Both the position numbers and the translations under genes were made by a program. From Sorghum bicolor (taxonomy: Eukaryota > Streptophyta > Magnoliopsida > Poales > Poaceae): a stretch of 64,000 nucleotides of DNA. The stretch spans positions 56,783,802 through 56,847,801 of the forward strand of contig NC_012871.2 in the NCBI RefSeq assembly GCF_000003195.3, written 5' to 3'. Below the pieces are notes generated by a model. It saw only the letters and a list, made by a program, of their open reading frames with translations, made no database searches and had not been told where the DNA came from. Below, piece after piece: positions 32,780-43,699 of this stretch; within the stretch, counting starts at the first letter, position 1, and every line of letters starts with the position of its first letter.

Positions 32780-35700
32780 TCAGTCCGCATCTCGGCCCTC
32801 ACCACCCTCGTCCGCACCCGAGCTAGTCTCGGGAGGAAGCACTTCCGGCTCGAACAGCTTGGCCAACCTCTCCCTAGGGACCTCTGCATCGTCGATCAAG
32901 GCGTGGAGCCTCTCCTCGTTCTCCACGTCAGTCTTGGAGATGTCGGTGACGAAGCCGTGGGACACCACCTCCATGTCGTATGAAAAGCCTGAGCAGACTA
33001 CCGCCATCGCCCGCTTCACCCCGACATGAAGAGCGTCCCGCACTCGATCCCTCAGCGTTGCGCCTAGGTAGCACAGCTGATCGACTTGTACGTCGCCTCG
33101 AGCCTCCTCCCTCGACTCGTCAACAGGCTCGAGCTCCCAGGAGGCCGAGAGGTCGCTTATTGCGGTCCGTAGCCGACCATTCAAAGCGACCTCCCCCTCG
33201 AGCTGAGCCTTGGTGGAACGGGCCTCGACTTGGGCGGCCAGCAGCTCATCTTTAAGCCCCGCAAAGACCAAAAAATTAGATAACACCAAGCACACCTCAG
33301 AAAAGAGACTCGATAGTAGAAACGTACCACGAATGCTCTCCTCCAGAGCCGTATTCACGCCAACCAAGTTAGTGTTGGCCCTCTCGATCTCTCTGTTGGA
33401 GCGCACTAGCTCGGTGTTGGCGACGCGCAGATCCTCGATGACCTTGCCGGCTTGCGCGATGGCCCCATCTTTTTCCAACAGCGCTCTCTTCAGACGATCG
33501 ATGTCGTTAGAGAGGCTGCGGGATCGAGCCTGCTCTGCCTCGAGATCTTGAAGGGCCTTCTTCTTGGCCTCCTCTGCGGCGCTCCGAGCGATCTCGCCAT
33601 TCACACACCCCACCTTCATCCTTTGAAAGGTTTCTCGGGCGGAGGCAAGTTCAGTCTGGAGGAGGCCCTTCTCCTTGTCCAGATTAGCAACGGCGTTCTT
33701 GTAAGATAAGGCCTCCTCCCGGGCCTTGGACGTGACTCCCTCGACCATCATGGCCCGCTCCCTCAACAGCGTGGCCTCCTTCACCGCCTTCCTCGAGGCC
33801 TCCTGAGCTTCTGACAGAGCGGCCTCCCTCTCCTTCTTCTCCTCCTCAAGCGCCAAGAGCTCCTTATAAGCCTTCAGGAGCTTCTCCTGCGATTCCAGGA
33901 GTTGATCCTTGAGGAGAGGGAGTTGCTCCCATCCACCCCTTGTTGCGTGGATGAAGCTCGATTTGATGCGGGAGGTCTCTTTCAGGTCCTGCGAGCCAGC
34001 GATTGGGTAGTCAGAACACAGAACCAAACATTCTATAAGGATTAAGGCCCGAAAAAACACTTACAAAGTAGGCTAGTCCGAGCCCGTTGTTGACAACGTC
34101 GGACAGGAGCCCCACCGTATGCTTCATCCAGAGGCGAAGCTCCTCGACGTGCTCCCACTTTTCGGCCTCCTTCCGGTCGTCTAGGAAAATGTTGGGTTCG
34201 GACGGATCGGTGGAAGCCCGGATGCGGATCCGGTCGGGGCACAAATTCTCCATCTCCTGGTCGGCGCGCGCCTTGACGCCCCGGATGAGCTCCTCGACGG
34301 TCTCGAAAGACCCCCCGTGGCACAGGAACAAGTCAACGAGGGAGGGGAACCGCCCGTCGTCGTCCACCGTCTTCCAGGTCCCGGTCTCGCTGCCGCCACC
34401 GCCGCCCGACGTCCCGATCTCGTCCTCCTCGGCGGGAATGCGATCCGCCCACGACCGACGTTCCCGGAGCAATTCCGTCCATGTCGTAGATCGTGCGCCT
34501 GATCTCGGACTGAGGGTCAACGGGGGTGCGCATCATACAGGCGAGCGCCACCACGCCGTCCGCCCGCCCCGACTCTGCTGGGATTGAGGCGGGCGCCCCT
34601 GGATGGAGCCACGCCGGGGTCAGAGGACCGTAAACTGGCAAACCCTCCTCCCGGTTTCCAGGCTCTTGCGGTGCTGGTGGCACTAGTTGGGGCGGACTGT
34701 GAGAAGGAGGCTTGAGCAGTTCCTCCAACTGATGGCCCCTCAGCTGCAGCTTCTCCTAGAGCTCCTGAAGCTCTTGTTGATGGTCCTGCTCCAGCAGCTC
34801 CTCGAGTTGAGGGCCTACTGGCGGCTGCCCTTCCTCTCCTTCTTTCGACTGCAGCCGCTGCTCCTCCAACGACTGTTGCCGCGTCTCCTGCTTGTGCTCC
34901 TCTTCCTATTTCTTCCTCTGCTCCTCGACGGAGCGAAGCCCGGCAGGCCAGGGCGTCCGCTTCGCGACGGGGGAGGCTTCGACCTCTTCGTCCATAGGAC
35001 GGGCGTCCTTCGAAGACCCATCGCCGTCGGACCCGTCACTTATAGTGATAGGATCCCCCTCGATCCCAGATCAGGAAGGCTCTGGGGCTCCCTCCTGCTC
35101 TTGGGGGCGAGGTGCCTCGACCCGCTTCGGCGACGGTGGGGCGAACTCACCCACCAGGGGACGGGGCGGGGCGCTCTCAGCACCAGTTGGCGGTCGAGGG
35201 TCGGAGGAGCCTATAAAACACACAAAAGCAAAGGTCAGTCAACACGATGATCGATGTAAGAACAACACGACTCTCATAGCGACGGAGATAAACCGCTAAC
35301 CTGAATCTTTAGAGGCCGCTCCTACTTTAAGCCTTTTGGCCATCGAGGGCTGGGCCTGCTCGAGCGTCCGCTTCAACCTGAAGAAAGAAGAGCGGGCATG
35401 AGAGAGGCCGTTACACGAGAGAACACAAAGATATAGGAAAATGAGAATCATAGCGTCGAAGACCTTACCCCACAGGGAGAATGGCCCGCCTGCCGGTACC
35501 CCGACCGACAGGCCTCGAACCGCCCCGCGTCAAGGCTCCAGGCCCCTCACGAACGGGCGCAGGCCTCGGAGCGGCATCTCCCACCTGGCAAGCGTCAGGG
35601 CTAACGCTCCTGAGGCTTGTTTCCCCCTTGCTGGAAGCCGCGGCACGGCCACGGGTCAATGGCCCCGTCGCCTGGGGCTTAGCCTGGCCGTCCGCCTTTG

Positions 35701-37167
35701 GCGCATGGGGAGGTTGGGGGCGCGGGACGGACCGACTTTGCGCAGGCGCGGGAGGGGTATCAACACGGGAGCGGTGGGGGGACGGCTCCCTCTGTTGCCC
35801 CTCAAGAGACCCGCTTGGTCCCTCCTTTGGTGCTCCCGTCTGCGGGGCGTCGGCGTTGGCTCGAGGCGGACCCATGAGGATCCTGTCAAGACGGGACGCC
35901 ATCCCCTCGGAGTCGTCGCTATCGTCGTCACCATCGCAACCATCGTCCTCATCAGGGGACTCTTCCTCAGGTTCCCCCCTCTGCCTGGATTTCGCTCGGC
36001 GCGTCTCCAGCGCTTGGCGCTCGAGGTTCTTCTTCTTCTCCTTGTTCTTTTTTAAGTCCAATGCGGACTTCTGCTTTTCTGCAGACTCTCACCGCTTGTC
36101 ACGATCGACCTCATCCTCCTTCACTGGAGGCCTCGAGGATCGAACGTCGATCGATCCCTGCGTAGATAAGGACAAGCCTTAAGAAGGACCGAAGAAAATC
36201 GAGGATTGAAGTCGTAAGTAGAAAAAAGACTTACCAGGTCAATTGACCCCACGTCAGGCCTCATGGTGAAGCCATTGACATGCTCCGCCTTGAAGTTACC
36301 AGCGACAGCCGCCCTGACCCGGGCCGCGACCTCATCGTCCGCCGGAGCCTTGTTGGACATCCGGCACGCCTCGAGATCCCAGGACGAAACGCCAGGACCC
36401 ATCTCGTCCATCCTCAGCGGCCGAGATATCAACGGGAGAACCCTCCGATGATGGACGGCCGAGAGGACGAGAGCGGCAGTCAGACCCTCCATGCGTAATT
36501 TCTTCAAGGCGTCGAGGAGGGGGTCGAGTCACGATTGGTGGACTTGGATGACGCCGTACGTCCAGTTCTCTGGGCGCTCCGAGATCAAGCGGCCGGTGTA
36601 GGCAGGAAAGAGGCCATCATCGTTCCGCAGGAAGAACCACTGGGAGTCCCATCCGGCATGGTTCGATGACAATCCCACCGGGATGTACTCGCGCGGCCTC
36701 TCCGTTTTGCCGGTCTTCAGCACCAGATTGAGGCACCCGGCTCGCACGGGTTTCCTCACGCCAGTAGTTCCGGTGGGAGCGTTGAAAAGCTCGCCCCGGT
36801 ACAGGTGGAGCCACAGATCCCAGTGGGGCATCATCCCCATGTAGCCCTCACACACCGCGGCAAAGAGCGCCGTGACGGTGATGGCGTTTGGAGCGAAGTG
36901 CTGAAGCTCCACCCCGTAGTGATGGCAGAGCGCTCGCATGAAGCGACTCGGAGGAGCGCCCAAGCCGTGGCGGTGGAACTTGGCGAAGGAGACCACGTAG
37001 CCCTTGGGCGGCCTTGGCTCCCGGTGGTCCACCGCCGGCGTGATCCACTACGGCCGCGATGACGAAGTGCGGGGGCGCAGGAACCCCTCCCTCTCAAGCT
37101 CCAACAGCCGACGCTCCGTCATCGATGACGGGCGCCATTCGTCGGCGGCGATGAGTCTCACAGGCAT
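32780..37167 (-). pseudogene. Antisense accessory ORF set of the Tat element (gypsy-type putative transposase and coiled-coil protein)
   Basis: Read on the minus strand. The first exon starts at ATG 37167 (MPVRLIAADEWRP) and continues through the conserved block GYVVSFAKFHRHGLG, FMRALCHHYGVELQHF, GYMGMMPHWDLWLHLY, characteristic of the 'putative gypsy-type transposon' domain (PF04195-like). In-frame stops occur at 37048 (TAG) and 36529 (TGA). Later exons give a charged linker (36061-35465), a helical block (34520-34060) and a long coiled coil with Glu/Lys/Ala heptads (33990-32780), joined by probable introns. A TATAAAT (37293-37299) lies about 125 bp upstream of the ATG on this strand. The function of these antisense ORFs is unknown. 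Confidence 0.75.
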
Positions 37168-37292
37168 TTTCGGGTGAGAGGAAGGCGAACTTGCTACTAC
37201 TCGAGGGTGCGCACGTGTGAGGAACGGCAAGGAAGTTGGGGCAAGGACGAATGCAGGACGCGGAAGGAGCGATAGCAACGAGACCACGAAGC

Positions 37293-37299
37293 ATTTATA
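37293..37299 (-). promoter_or_regulatory. TATA box of the antisense ORF set
   Basis: On the minus strand the sequence reads CTATAAATGC. It lies about 125 bp upstream of the first ATG of the antisense ORF, a normal leader distance. It suggests that the antisense gene has its own promoter inside the element. Confidence 0.5.
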
Positions 37300-38036
37300 G
37301 ACGGCAGCCCACCAACGGACAGATCCGATAAACACGGTAACTCCTCCCATAAATGCGCCGTCTAACGGTGCTCACCTCTCTCACAAGTGAGACGCTACGA
37401 ATTCCACGCCGGTTCAGTACAGCAACAGCTCCTGCCAAAAAGGCGAACCGCCGCTGCCCTTTCCTTCCCTCGTAAGCCAAGGTACGCGTTCGTCATAGCT
37501 AAAATCTCGAGAGGTCGCAGGTTGACCCACCGAATGGGTTCGACAGCCGATCTCGAGTACCAGAGTCAGGGATGCCCAGTGAGTGGTCGAAAATCGAGGC
37601 CCGCCTCGAGAACTAGCAGGGGATGTCTGAGATAGGGTTGAGACAGTCGAGAGGAATCCCCCTGAAGGGAGGCATCGAGCCGCTGGACTTTATCGAACGA
37701 GACCAGTAACCCCGACCATGTCGACCCTGCTTTATGAGGACGCCTCAGGGCTACAGCCGACCCCCTCGAACGGGGCACGGGTCCTCACTTGGATTACCCG
37801 TTAGGAACTCGATCCGGGGTAGATGAAGCTCGCTCTATCGAGAGTACGTCGAGACCCCTGCGTAAAACAAACCAATCCCGGTTTTCAGCCCATCCTCATG
37901 ATAGACATCAAGAGCGTCTCCACAGACCAGGTAACATAACCCTCGAAGGAGTCAAAAAATCCTCCAAGGGCTCGGGGGCTACCCCCGCGGGGTCGCTCGC
38001 GCGCCCCCTCAGAAACTCAACCACAAAAAGTATAGC

Positions 38037-38066
38037 CTCCACTCGAGCGCAATCGCTCGAGTGGAG
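38037..38066 (+). repeat. Perfect 13-bp inverted repeat before the purine tract
   Basis: CTCCACTCGAGCG, loop CAAT, CGCTCGAGTGGAG. The stem is perfect and the loop is 4 bases. It stands directly in front of the GACTCGGGGGCTACT purine tract and the 3' LTR. Confidence 0.9.
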
Positions 38067-38079
38067 ACTCGGGGGCTAC
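38067..38079 (+). other. Polypurine tract region of the Tat element
   Basis: ACTCGGGGGCTAC immediately precedes the 3' LTR. In its position it should prime plus-strand synthesis. CTCGGGGGCTA also occurs at 32394. Confidence 0.5.
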
Positions 38080-39118
38080 TAAGGGGTAGCCCAACTGATG
38101 TGCATAACGAGAATATCCGTACGCCAGTCGAGGCCTTCAACTCGACGCCCTACCCAGTCATACGCGTGGTCCTCGACGACCATGGCCTCGAATACAGAAA
38201 GAGCGTCCTACGAATCAACCAGGGCTCGAGCGCCGGCTACCGTCGAATACAGAAACAGGTTTGAACGAATCGGGAGGCGTCGAGCGCAAGGACGCCGCCT
38301 GACGCGGGCATTGGAACCAGGGCATTTAATGCACCTGCCGTATTCCCACCTAAACCGTCGGTCACGGGAAGCGTGATTGGGAACAGGCATCCATCCCGTC
38401 GTTCTTTATGCAGCCTTCCCCACCAAATAAGCCAGAGCGTGGCAGGTTGCAGGGAATGGGTCGAGATGTCTAATCAAGATCCCCCTCGAGACGCCCAAGG
38501 TCAGCGCTCTAGCTATCCAGGCGTTATACGGCACCAGACCCTCGAGTATGCATGTTTCCTTCCTAAGGAAGGGTCGGGCGTCGACTGACAACACTTCAAC
38601 CGCTCCGACGTAGCTGCTATCACGACGTACAAGCGTGCGACGTATGAACCAGTCCAGGATGGCGCACAGAGCGGGATACAGGGGCACGCGTAATCATCAT
38701 CAAGCTACCAAGACAAGATGGCTCGAGACCACGCCGGTACGGAAGCCTCGAGTAGGTCAACGCGCCATACCTCTATTGATCCCTACTCTGACTCCTATAC
38801 ATGTACCCTAGGCCCCTCCTTGGAGCTATAAAAGGGGAGGCCTGGGAGCGGATACGGGGGACGCGAGACAACACAACGCACAAGCCATACGTAGTAGAGC
38901 GAACTCACTCCATCTCCATTCATACCCCGCTTGTATTCACCCCTGTACAAGCACTTAGGTGCAGAATAATACAAACTCTCCTCCCCCGCTGGACGTAGGG
39001 CCTTCTCTTGCCCGAACCAGGATAAATCTTTGTGTCTTTTTGCATCACCATCTGGGAAAGGGAGCACGCATACAAGTTTTACTAGTTGGTGTGACCCCCC
39101 GGGGGGAAAACACCGACA
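38080..39118 (+). repeat. 3' LTR of the Tat element
   Basis: Matches the 5' LTR from TAAGGGGTAGCCCAACTGATG to CACCGACA. The first 15 bases of the 5' LTR (TGTCGAGGATATCAG) are absent here, as if deleted. It keeps TATAAAA at 38827-38833. It is followed by the target duplication CTATC. Confidence 0.9.
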
Positions 39119-39123
39119 CTATC

Positions 39124-40091
39124 CATGAGAGAATAGCCAAAAACATTATCCTATCCCTGTTATTCCCTGTGAAATAAATGCTCGAGATATTTTGGTTACT
39201 ACCACTTGCTACATTATTCCAGGAGGGTGAGTGCTCTGAAAAAAATGAATACGAGGAAATAAAAAGGGGCAAGTGCCCGGAACCTCAAAGTAAAGAAAAA
39301 GTGAGACAAGAGGTAAAAATGGACAAGTGTCCGACAGTAAAGTTAGGGGTACAAGATACCCACCTGAGAGAAAAGAAAAAAGAAAATATAAAGCATCTCA
39401 TTCTACTCAAAAAGCTTCAAAGTGCAAGAAAGGTATGTATCCCCTCAAAAGAGCAAAAATAGAATTAGACTTTCACCATTGTTTTCACCATAATCACCAC
39501 ACACCATTCATTCACCACACATGCACATCTAGATATTGACTTATTGACTTGTTTCTCTGGATCCATGGTTTGACTATGCAATAAATGTCTTGTAAGTATG
39601 TATACTTTATCTCCCACCTATGAGCTCTAGATATCAAAGCCTTATTAGAGTAGAATGAGAGAGAAGGCAATGTCACTATGCCTCATACCACAAATACTAC
39701 ATACTTGGAGAGAATGCATATACCATCACTGCTTGGTAAGGATCCAGAAATACCACAAAAGAATTGAGATAGTCATACAAGGAATCTCTGAGTTTTATTT
39801 TGAAAATCTACAAAAACTCCAGAGCTATAGTTGATCAAAGAACAAGAGACATGATGCTTGACTTGACCATTCTATCTTTTAACTGCTCAAGACATAAGTG
39901 ACGGTTGCAAGCCCCATGGTGAAAGGTAAAATGAGTAAGTTTTAAGTCTTAACAGTTTACTCTAACTCAGAGATAAGACCTTGTTTGAAAGCATGTGTAC
40001 CGTCAACTTTCTAAGGCATTGCAGCAATTTCTGATCCATCACTAAGTCTATCCTTGCTCAGGGACGAGCAAGAGGTAAGCTTGGGGGAGTT
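39124..40091 (+). other. 3' internal region of the Athila-like element, resumed
   Basis: Sequence continues the element interrupted at 24755. It is non-coding and includes GGCAAGTGCCCGGAACCTC, GGACAAGTGTCCGACAG and CACACATGCACATCTAG blocks shared in reverse with 15960-16320. It ends with AAGCTTGGGGGAG, the purine tract before the LTR at 40092. Confidence 0.65.
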
Positions 40092-41303
40092 TGTTGACGG
40101 TCCTTAAGTATCAAATTTAATCATCAAATAAACAAATAAAAGGATCCAAATGCAACCAATACAGAGACTTAGGGTTTTATCTGACAGAATTCCTTGAGTT
40201 TTGTTGTTTGTCTATTTCTGTAGGGGGTTATCAGGAAATATGGAGGAAAGGCCCGCACGTCGGGTTTACATAGAGATATTAATGTGTGCGGCAATTTTCT
40301 ATCATCTAGAAGACTCCAGAAGCCACGGGAACGAACAGGAGGCCGAGCGGGCCCGGGGGCAGGGCGTGCGCCCTCCCCCTAAGGCGCTCGCCCTGCTACA
40401 GGAACCAATCAGGCTCCGCCTCGAGGATTATGCTCCACCGCCTTTGAGGATCAAAGAAAACCGTGCGATTAAGATCGGTTTGATCCAACGACCCACATTC
40501 ATTTGAGGGGGCTATATAAGCAGGGCCCCTGGCCCCTAGAGGAGACATCCCTATTCATTATTCATAGATAGAGCAAAAGCTAGGGTTTGGAGATGAGAGC
40601 TCTCCTCTCTTCTCTAAACTAGAGTAGATCTAGATAGTAGCGAGATGGAGAGCGAGGGAGGATTGGAGGATAGGCCAGCCTGTCGGTTCTTTCTCCAGTT
40701 GTACTTCGCCATGATCAAGCTCTAATCAAGCTTGCTCATGGGATGACTCTCGTAATCTATTTCTATTTCATTATGCAATTACTATCCATGTATGTTCTGG
40801 TTCACAACTCTTTTGAGTACTTTTAATCTATCGGACCCTATAGGTTAGAGTTGTAGTATAGGTGTAAGCGTGGTGCTTAGACCTAGATTACTTGTGGATA
40901 TCCCCTATCTAGCCGGATCGTGTGGTAGGCCATGTAGGTGACAGCTACGTTGGTCCTCTGTAGTCCACCTCCCGTTAGCAGGACTGGTAGGGTTTATCGG
41001 CCTATGGATAAGCATCCTTTCCGGTGTATTCTTATCACGTGGTTCATCCCAGACATAGACATACCCCTTTGAAGTAGAGAAACCCTAGTTATCCTCTCTA
41101 TTCTCCTACCATCGCCTATATACTAGATTGCTCTACTCTCTATTCCCCTATTATCACCCATTGTTATCTTACCTTTAATATTGTTCTTATTCAATTCTAC
41201 CATCTCTCCTATTTACATCTACCTATCTATCTAGGTTAAGTTAGAGCGTAGATCAGTTCTCCCATTTCCCTGTGGATACGATAAAACCTTTAACCAGGTA
41301 AAA
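40092..41303 (+). repeat. Second LTR of the Athila-like element, 3' end deleted
   Basis: Begins TGTTGACGGTCC and matches the LTR at 18951 up to about its base 1200. It carries TATATAA at 40513-40519. About 190 bases corresponding to 20153-20343 (LTR end and primer site) are missing, so the LTR passes straight into internal sequence at about 41304. Confidence 0.8.
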
Positions 41304-41390
41304 ATAAAATATACATATATATTTCCTTTTATCCTTTGCCTTATCTCTGCTATTCTTTCTTCATATCTAATCCTTGATCTCTGGTCTATC

Positions 41391-42203
41391 ATGAATTCAA
41401 ACATGTCTATCTATGAATTTCATAGACCTACGTGCACACATCTCGAACCACCAAAATCTTCAAAGCCTATCATAGCATCTAGTTTTGAGATAGATCCCGA
41501 ATACATAGAATTTGTTCAAAAACAACCTTTCTCAGGAGAAGGTGAAGAAAACCCATACACAACTAAGAGAGTTTTATCGAGTCTATGACCTCCTTCGCAT
41601 AGAAGGCATGTCCGATGAGACCCTTAAATGGAATCTCTTTCTGTTCTCTTTAACAGGAAAAGCTAGACATTGGTATAAACTTAAAGTAGGGAGTGTTCAT
41701 GGAGATTGGAAGGAGTTATATAATAGTTTTCTTTTAAAATATTTTCCAATCTCCAAAGTGGTGGAACTTTGGCGTGAGATTACTTCTTTTAGACAACTGG
41801 AAGAAGAATCTCTTGGCAAATCATGGGACCGCTTTATTAACCTTACTCTCACTGGCCCAAAGCTTTCTATTCCAGAAGAAGTTCTTCTAATTCACTTTTT
41901 GAGGGCCTTAGTAGGGAAAATAAGCAAACCTTGAATACAGCCTCTAGAGGATCCTTCTATCACCTACCTGCTAGTGAAGCTAGGGATTTAATTGATTCAT
42001 TGAGTGTAAAGTTTCCTAGCATTTATATCCCTGAGAAAGAGAAAGAACCCGTTCCTAAACAAGAAGAAGAAGTTTCTATAGCCAGGTCACAACCACTTCA
42101 ATCCCAAACTTTAGCTATCGATCCTAAACCATCAATACCTCAAAATTCTCCAAGGGAGGAAGGAATTCCGATCTTAAATCTTTCAGATACTGATGGTTTA
42201 GAC
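41391..42203 (+). pseudogene. Retrotransposon gag protein (Athila-like), copy 2
   Basis: Nearly the same protein as copy 1 at 20431, starting at ATG 41391. It keeps Glu where copy 1 has a stop. It has a 2-bp deletion near 41560 (CACAACTAAG versus CACACACCTAAG) and a 1-bp deletion near 41898 (CACTTTTTGAGG versus CACTTTTTTGAGG), each shifting the frame. Similarity to copy 1 ends at about 42203. After a short stretch with GGCGGGCGCCAC words the hAT element begins at 42250. Confidence 0.75.
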
Positions 42204-43070
42204 GGGCGCCACCTCCTGGCTGGCGGGCGCCACTTGGCAGCGTGCCAAGCTTAGTCACCGGGATCGCGGGTCGATGCGGCGATCCTCATTCCCGGGAACG
42301 TCGTCCCAAATCACGGAATGGGAACGCGCCGGGACGGCTGCCGGAACACCGGCGGAACTTGACCCCGCCGCCCGCGGGAACTCAACCGCGCCACCGTGGG
42401 GAACTCGACCGCGCCGCCGCGGGAACCGAAGGCCAAGTGCCGCATTGGGAAGAACAAGAAGTCACGCGGCGCGTCTGCTGCATCGAGGCAAGGTGAGGGA
42501 GGCGAAGCGCAAGCAGTCAGTAGCCCCCATTAATCAAGCGGTGAGTCGGTTGATATACTCCTGCACTTCTCCGTCTCCCTCGTCCCTCTTATCTGCTCCA
42601 GTTTCCACTTTCCAGTACCCAGTCCCTAGTCCCTACACTTCTCCCTCTCATCTGTAATGGCGTTCGGATCGGGGTCTAGGAAGCGTAGGCGGTCCGAGGA
42701 TGATGAAGACATACACGTCAAGGCCGATGGTGAAGACATAGACGCCGGTGAGGAAGGGGTCATCGAACTCAACGATGAAAAGAAAGAACAAGCTCAAGCA
42801 GCTGGTAAGATAAATCCTCTCATCGCTGAAAGTACTATGCTTGGAGGAGAAAAGGAAAGAATGAGAGGCTTTTACCTGTATGCCATTATAAAATATTGAC
42901 CAAACCAGGAAGCCACTAAAAAGTTGTTTCGTACCGCTGTGCCCAACTTCATCTTTGGCTATACCCGTATGCCATTCCGTCCATTTTGAAGCCTAACAGC
43001 AGTTAAGTGGCCTGGCAGTAGACTTTAATACCCCTAGGCTACTTGGTCCGAACAAAATTTTAATGTCCCA

Positions 43071-43190
43071 GTGCCATTGACCGCGACGGGCTCCAACTTT
43101 TCCCCTCCATCACCGGCCACCCTCGAGGCCTCCACCTCTCCACTGCTCCTCCTCGCCATTCTCCTCCTACCCACGCTCACGGCGGCGGCG
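43071..43190 (+). pseudogene. Signal-peptide-like captured fragment in the Pack-MULE
   Basis: A short plus-strand frame reads TSPLLLLAILLLPTLTAAASRR, which has the form of a secretory signal peptide. It begins at ATG 43071 and runs on antisense to the TPP piece. It may be a third captured fragment or chance. The source gene was not recognised. Confidence 0.3.
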
Positions 43191-43523
43191 TCGCGCCGAG
43201 TACTTGCAGAACCCAGGGAACCTGGACACGAGGATCTCGGCGCCCTGCTCTTGCGCGCGTAGCACCCGGAACGCGTCCTCGTCGGTGCGGTCGTCGCCGA
43301 CGTAGATGAGGAAGACGTCTTTGTCGGCGGCGTTGGCGAAGCTGAGGGCGGTGAGGAGGAACTCGAGCGCCTTGCCCTTGTCCCAACGGATCATGGGGCG
43401 GACCTCGAGCACCTTGCGGCCCTGCGTGAGGCACAGGCCCGGGTAGTCTCTGAGCACGGCGTGGACCTGCTCGAAGAGCGGCGCCCAGGCTGCCTCCTCC
43501 ACGCACCGGAAGTGCACCCGCAT
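43190..43523 (-). pseudogene. Captured trehalose-6-phosphate phosphatase fragment
   Basis: The minus-strand frame reads MRVHFRCVEEAAWAPLFEQV, then LTQGRKVLEVRP, WDKGKALEFLL and YVGDDRTDEDAFRVL. These are the C-terminal blocks of plant trehalose-6-phosphate phosphatases, including the HAD-type GDDRTDEDAF motif. Only about 110 of the usual 360 or more residues are present and the N-terminal catalytic DxD motif is missing, so it cannot act as a phosphatase. It is joined upstream (on the minus strand) to a phospholipase piece. The homology breaks off at ILVSRFPG. Confidence 0.88.
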
Positions 43524-43529
43524 ACCCGC

Positions 43530-43695
43530 CGAGGGTACTTGCAGCTGCCGCAGTACCGGGAGGATGGGTCATTGTCGAAGGCGTCGTAGCAGGCCTATGC
43601 CAGCTCGCCGTACTGGATCAGCTCCGACCGCAGCCGTAGATCTCGCGCCACCACCTGCGCAACTCCTCGTCGTGCAGCTGGTGGTGCTTCTTCCC
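43530..43695 (-). pseudogene. Captured phospholipase A1 (DAD1-like lipase) fragment
   Basis: On the minus strand: HHQLHDEELRRWWREIYG, then in a shifted frame SELIQYGELA, a TAG, and ACYDAFDNDPSSRYCGSCKY. This matches the region after the plastid transit peptide in class-I phospholipase A1 / DAD1-type lipases (R-WREI-G...LI-YGELAQACYDAFD-DP-SRYCGSCKYPRR). The catalytic GHSLG serine region lies further downstream and is not captured. A stop replaces the expected Gln. The piece joins the TPP fragment at about 43524-43530. Confidence 0.75.
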
Positions 43696-43699
43696 CGCG

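Larger units (their letters stand above)
24756..39118 (+). mobile_element. Full-length Tat-lineage Ty3/gypsy retrotransposon
   Basis: A 14,363-bp element bounded by 5-bp target duplications CTATC (24751-24755 and 39119-39123). It has LTRs of 1058 and about 1039 bp. Gene order is gag, protease, reverse transcriptase, RNase H, a second RNase H, integrase; then a 4.4-kb antisense ORF set and a purine tract before the 3' LTR. A second (archaeal-like) RNase H and an antisense ORF downstream of pol are features described for the Tat lineage (Grande, RIRE2, Retand relatives). Several in-frame stops and one frameshift in pol make this copy inactive. Confidence 0.9.
18951..42203 (+). mobile_element. 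Athila-like gag-only retroelement in LTR-internal-LTR-internal array
   Basis: The order is LTR (18951-20272), gag and internal DNA (20273-24755), resumed internal 3' part after the Tat insertion (39124-40091, ending in a GGGGGAG purine tract), LTR (40092-about 41303), then a second partial internal region with gag (about 41304-42203). A simple element would end at the second LTR. The extra internal copy points to unequal recombination between LTRs of neighbouring elements, or to a tandem insertion. No reverse transcriptase or integrase is seen between gag and the purine tract, so it looks non-autonomous. Confidence 0.65.

Noticed and set aside
34687..36182. Plus-strand ORFs of 187-233 codons in the Tat element 3' half
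   Set aside because: They are shadows of the minus-strand antisense ORF set, whose conserved blocks and coiled coil are clear.
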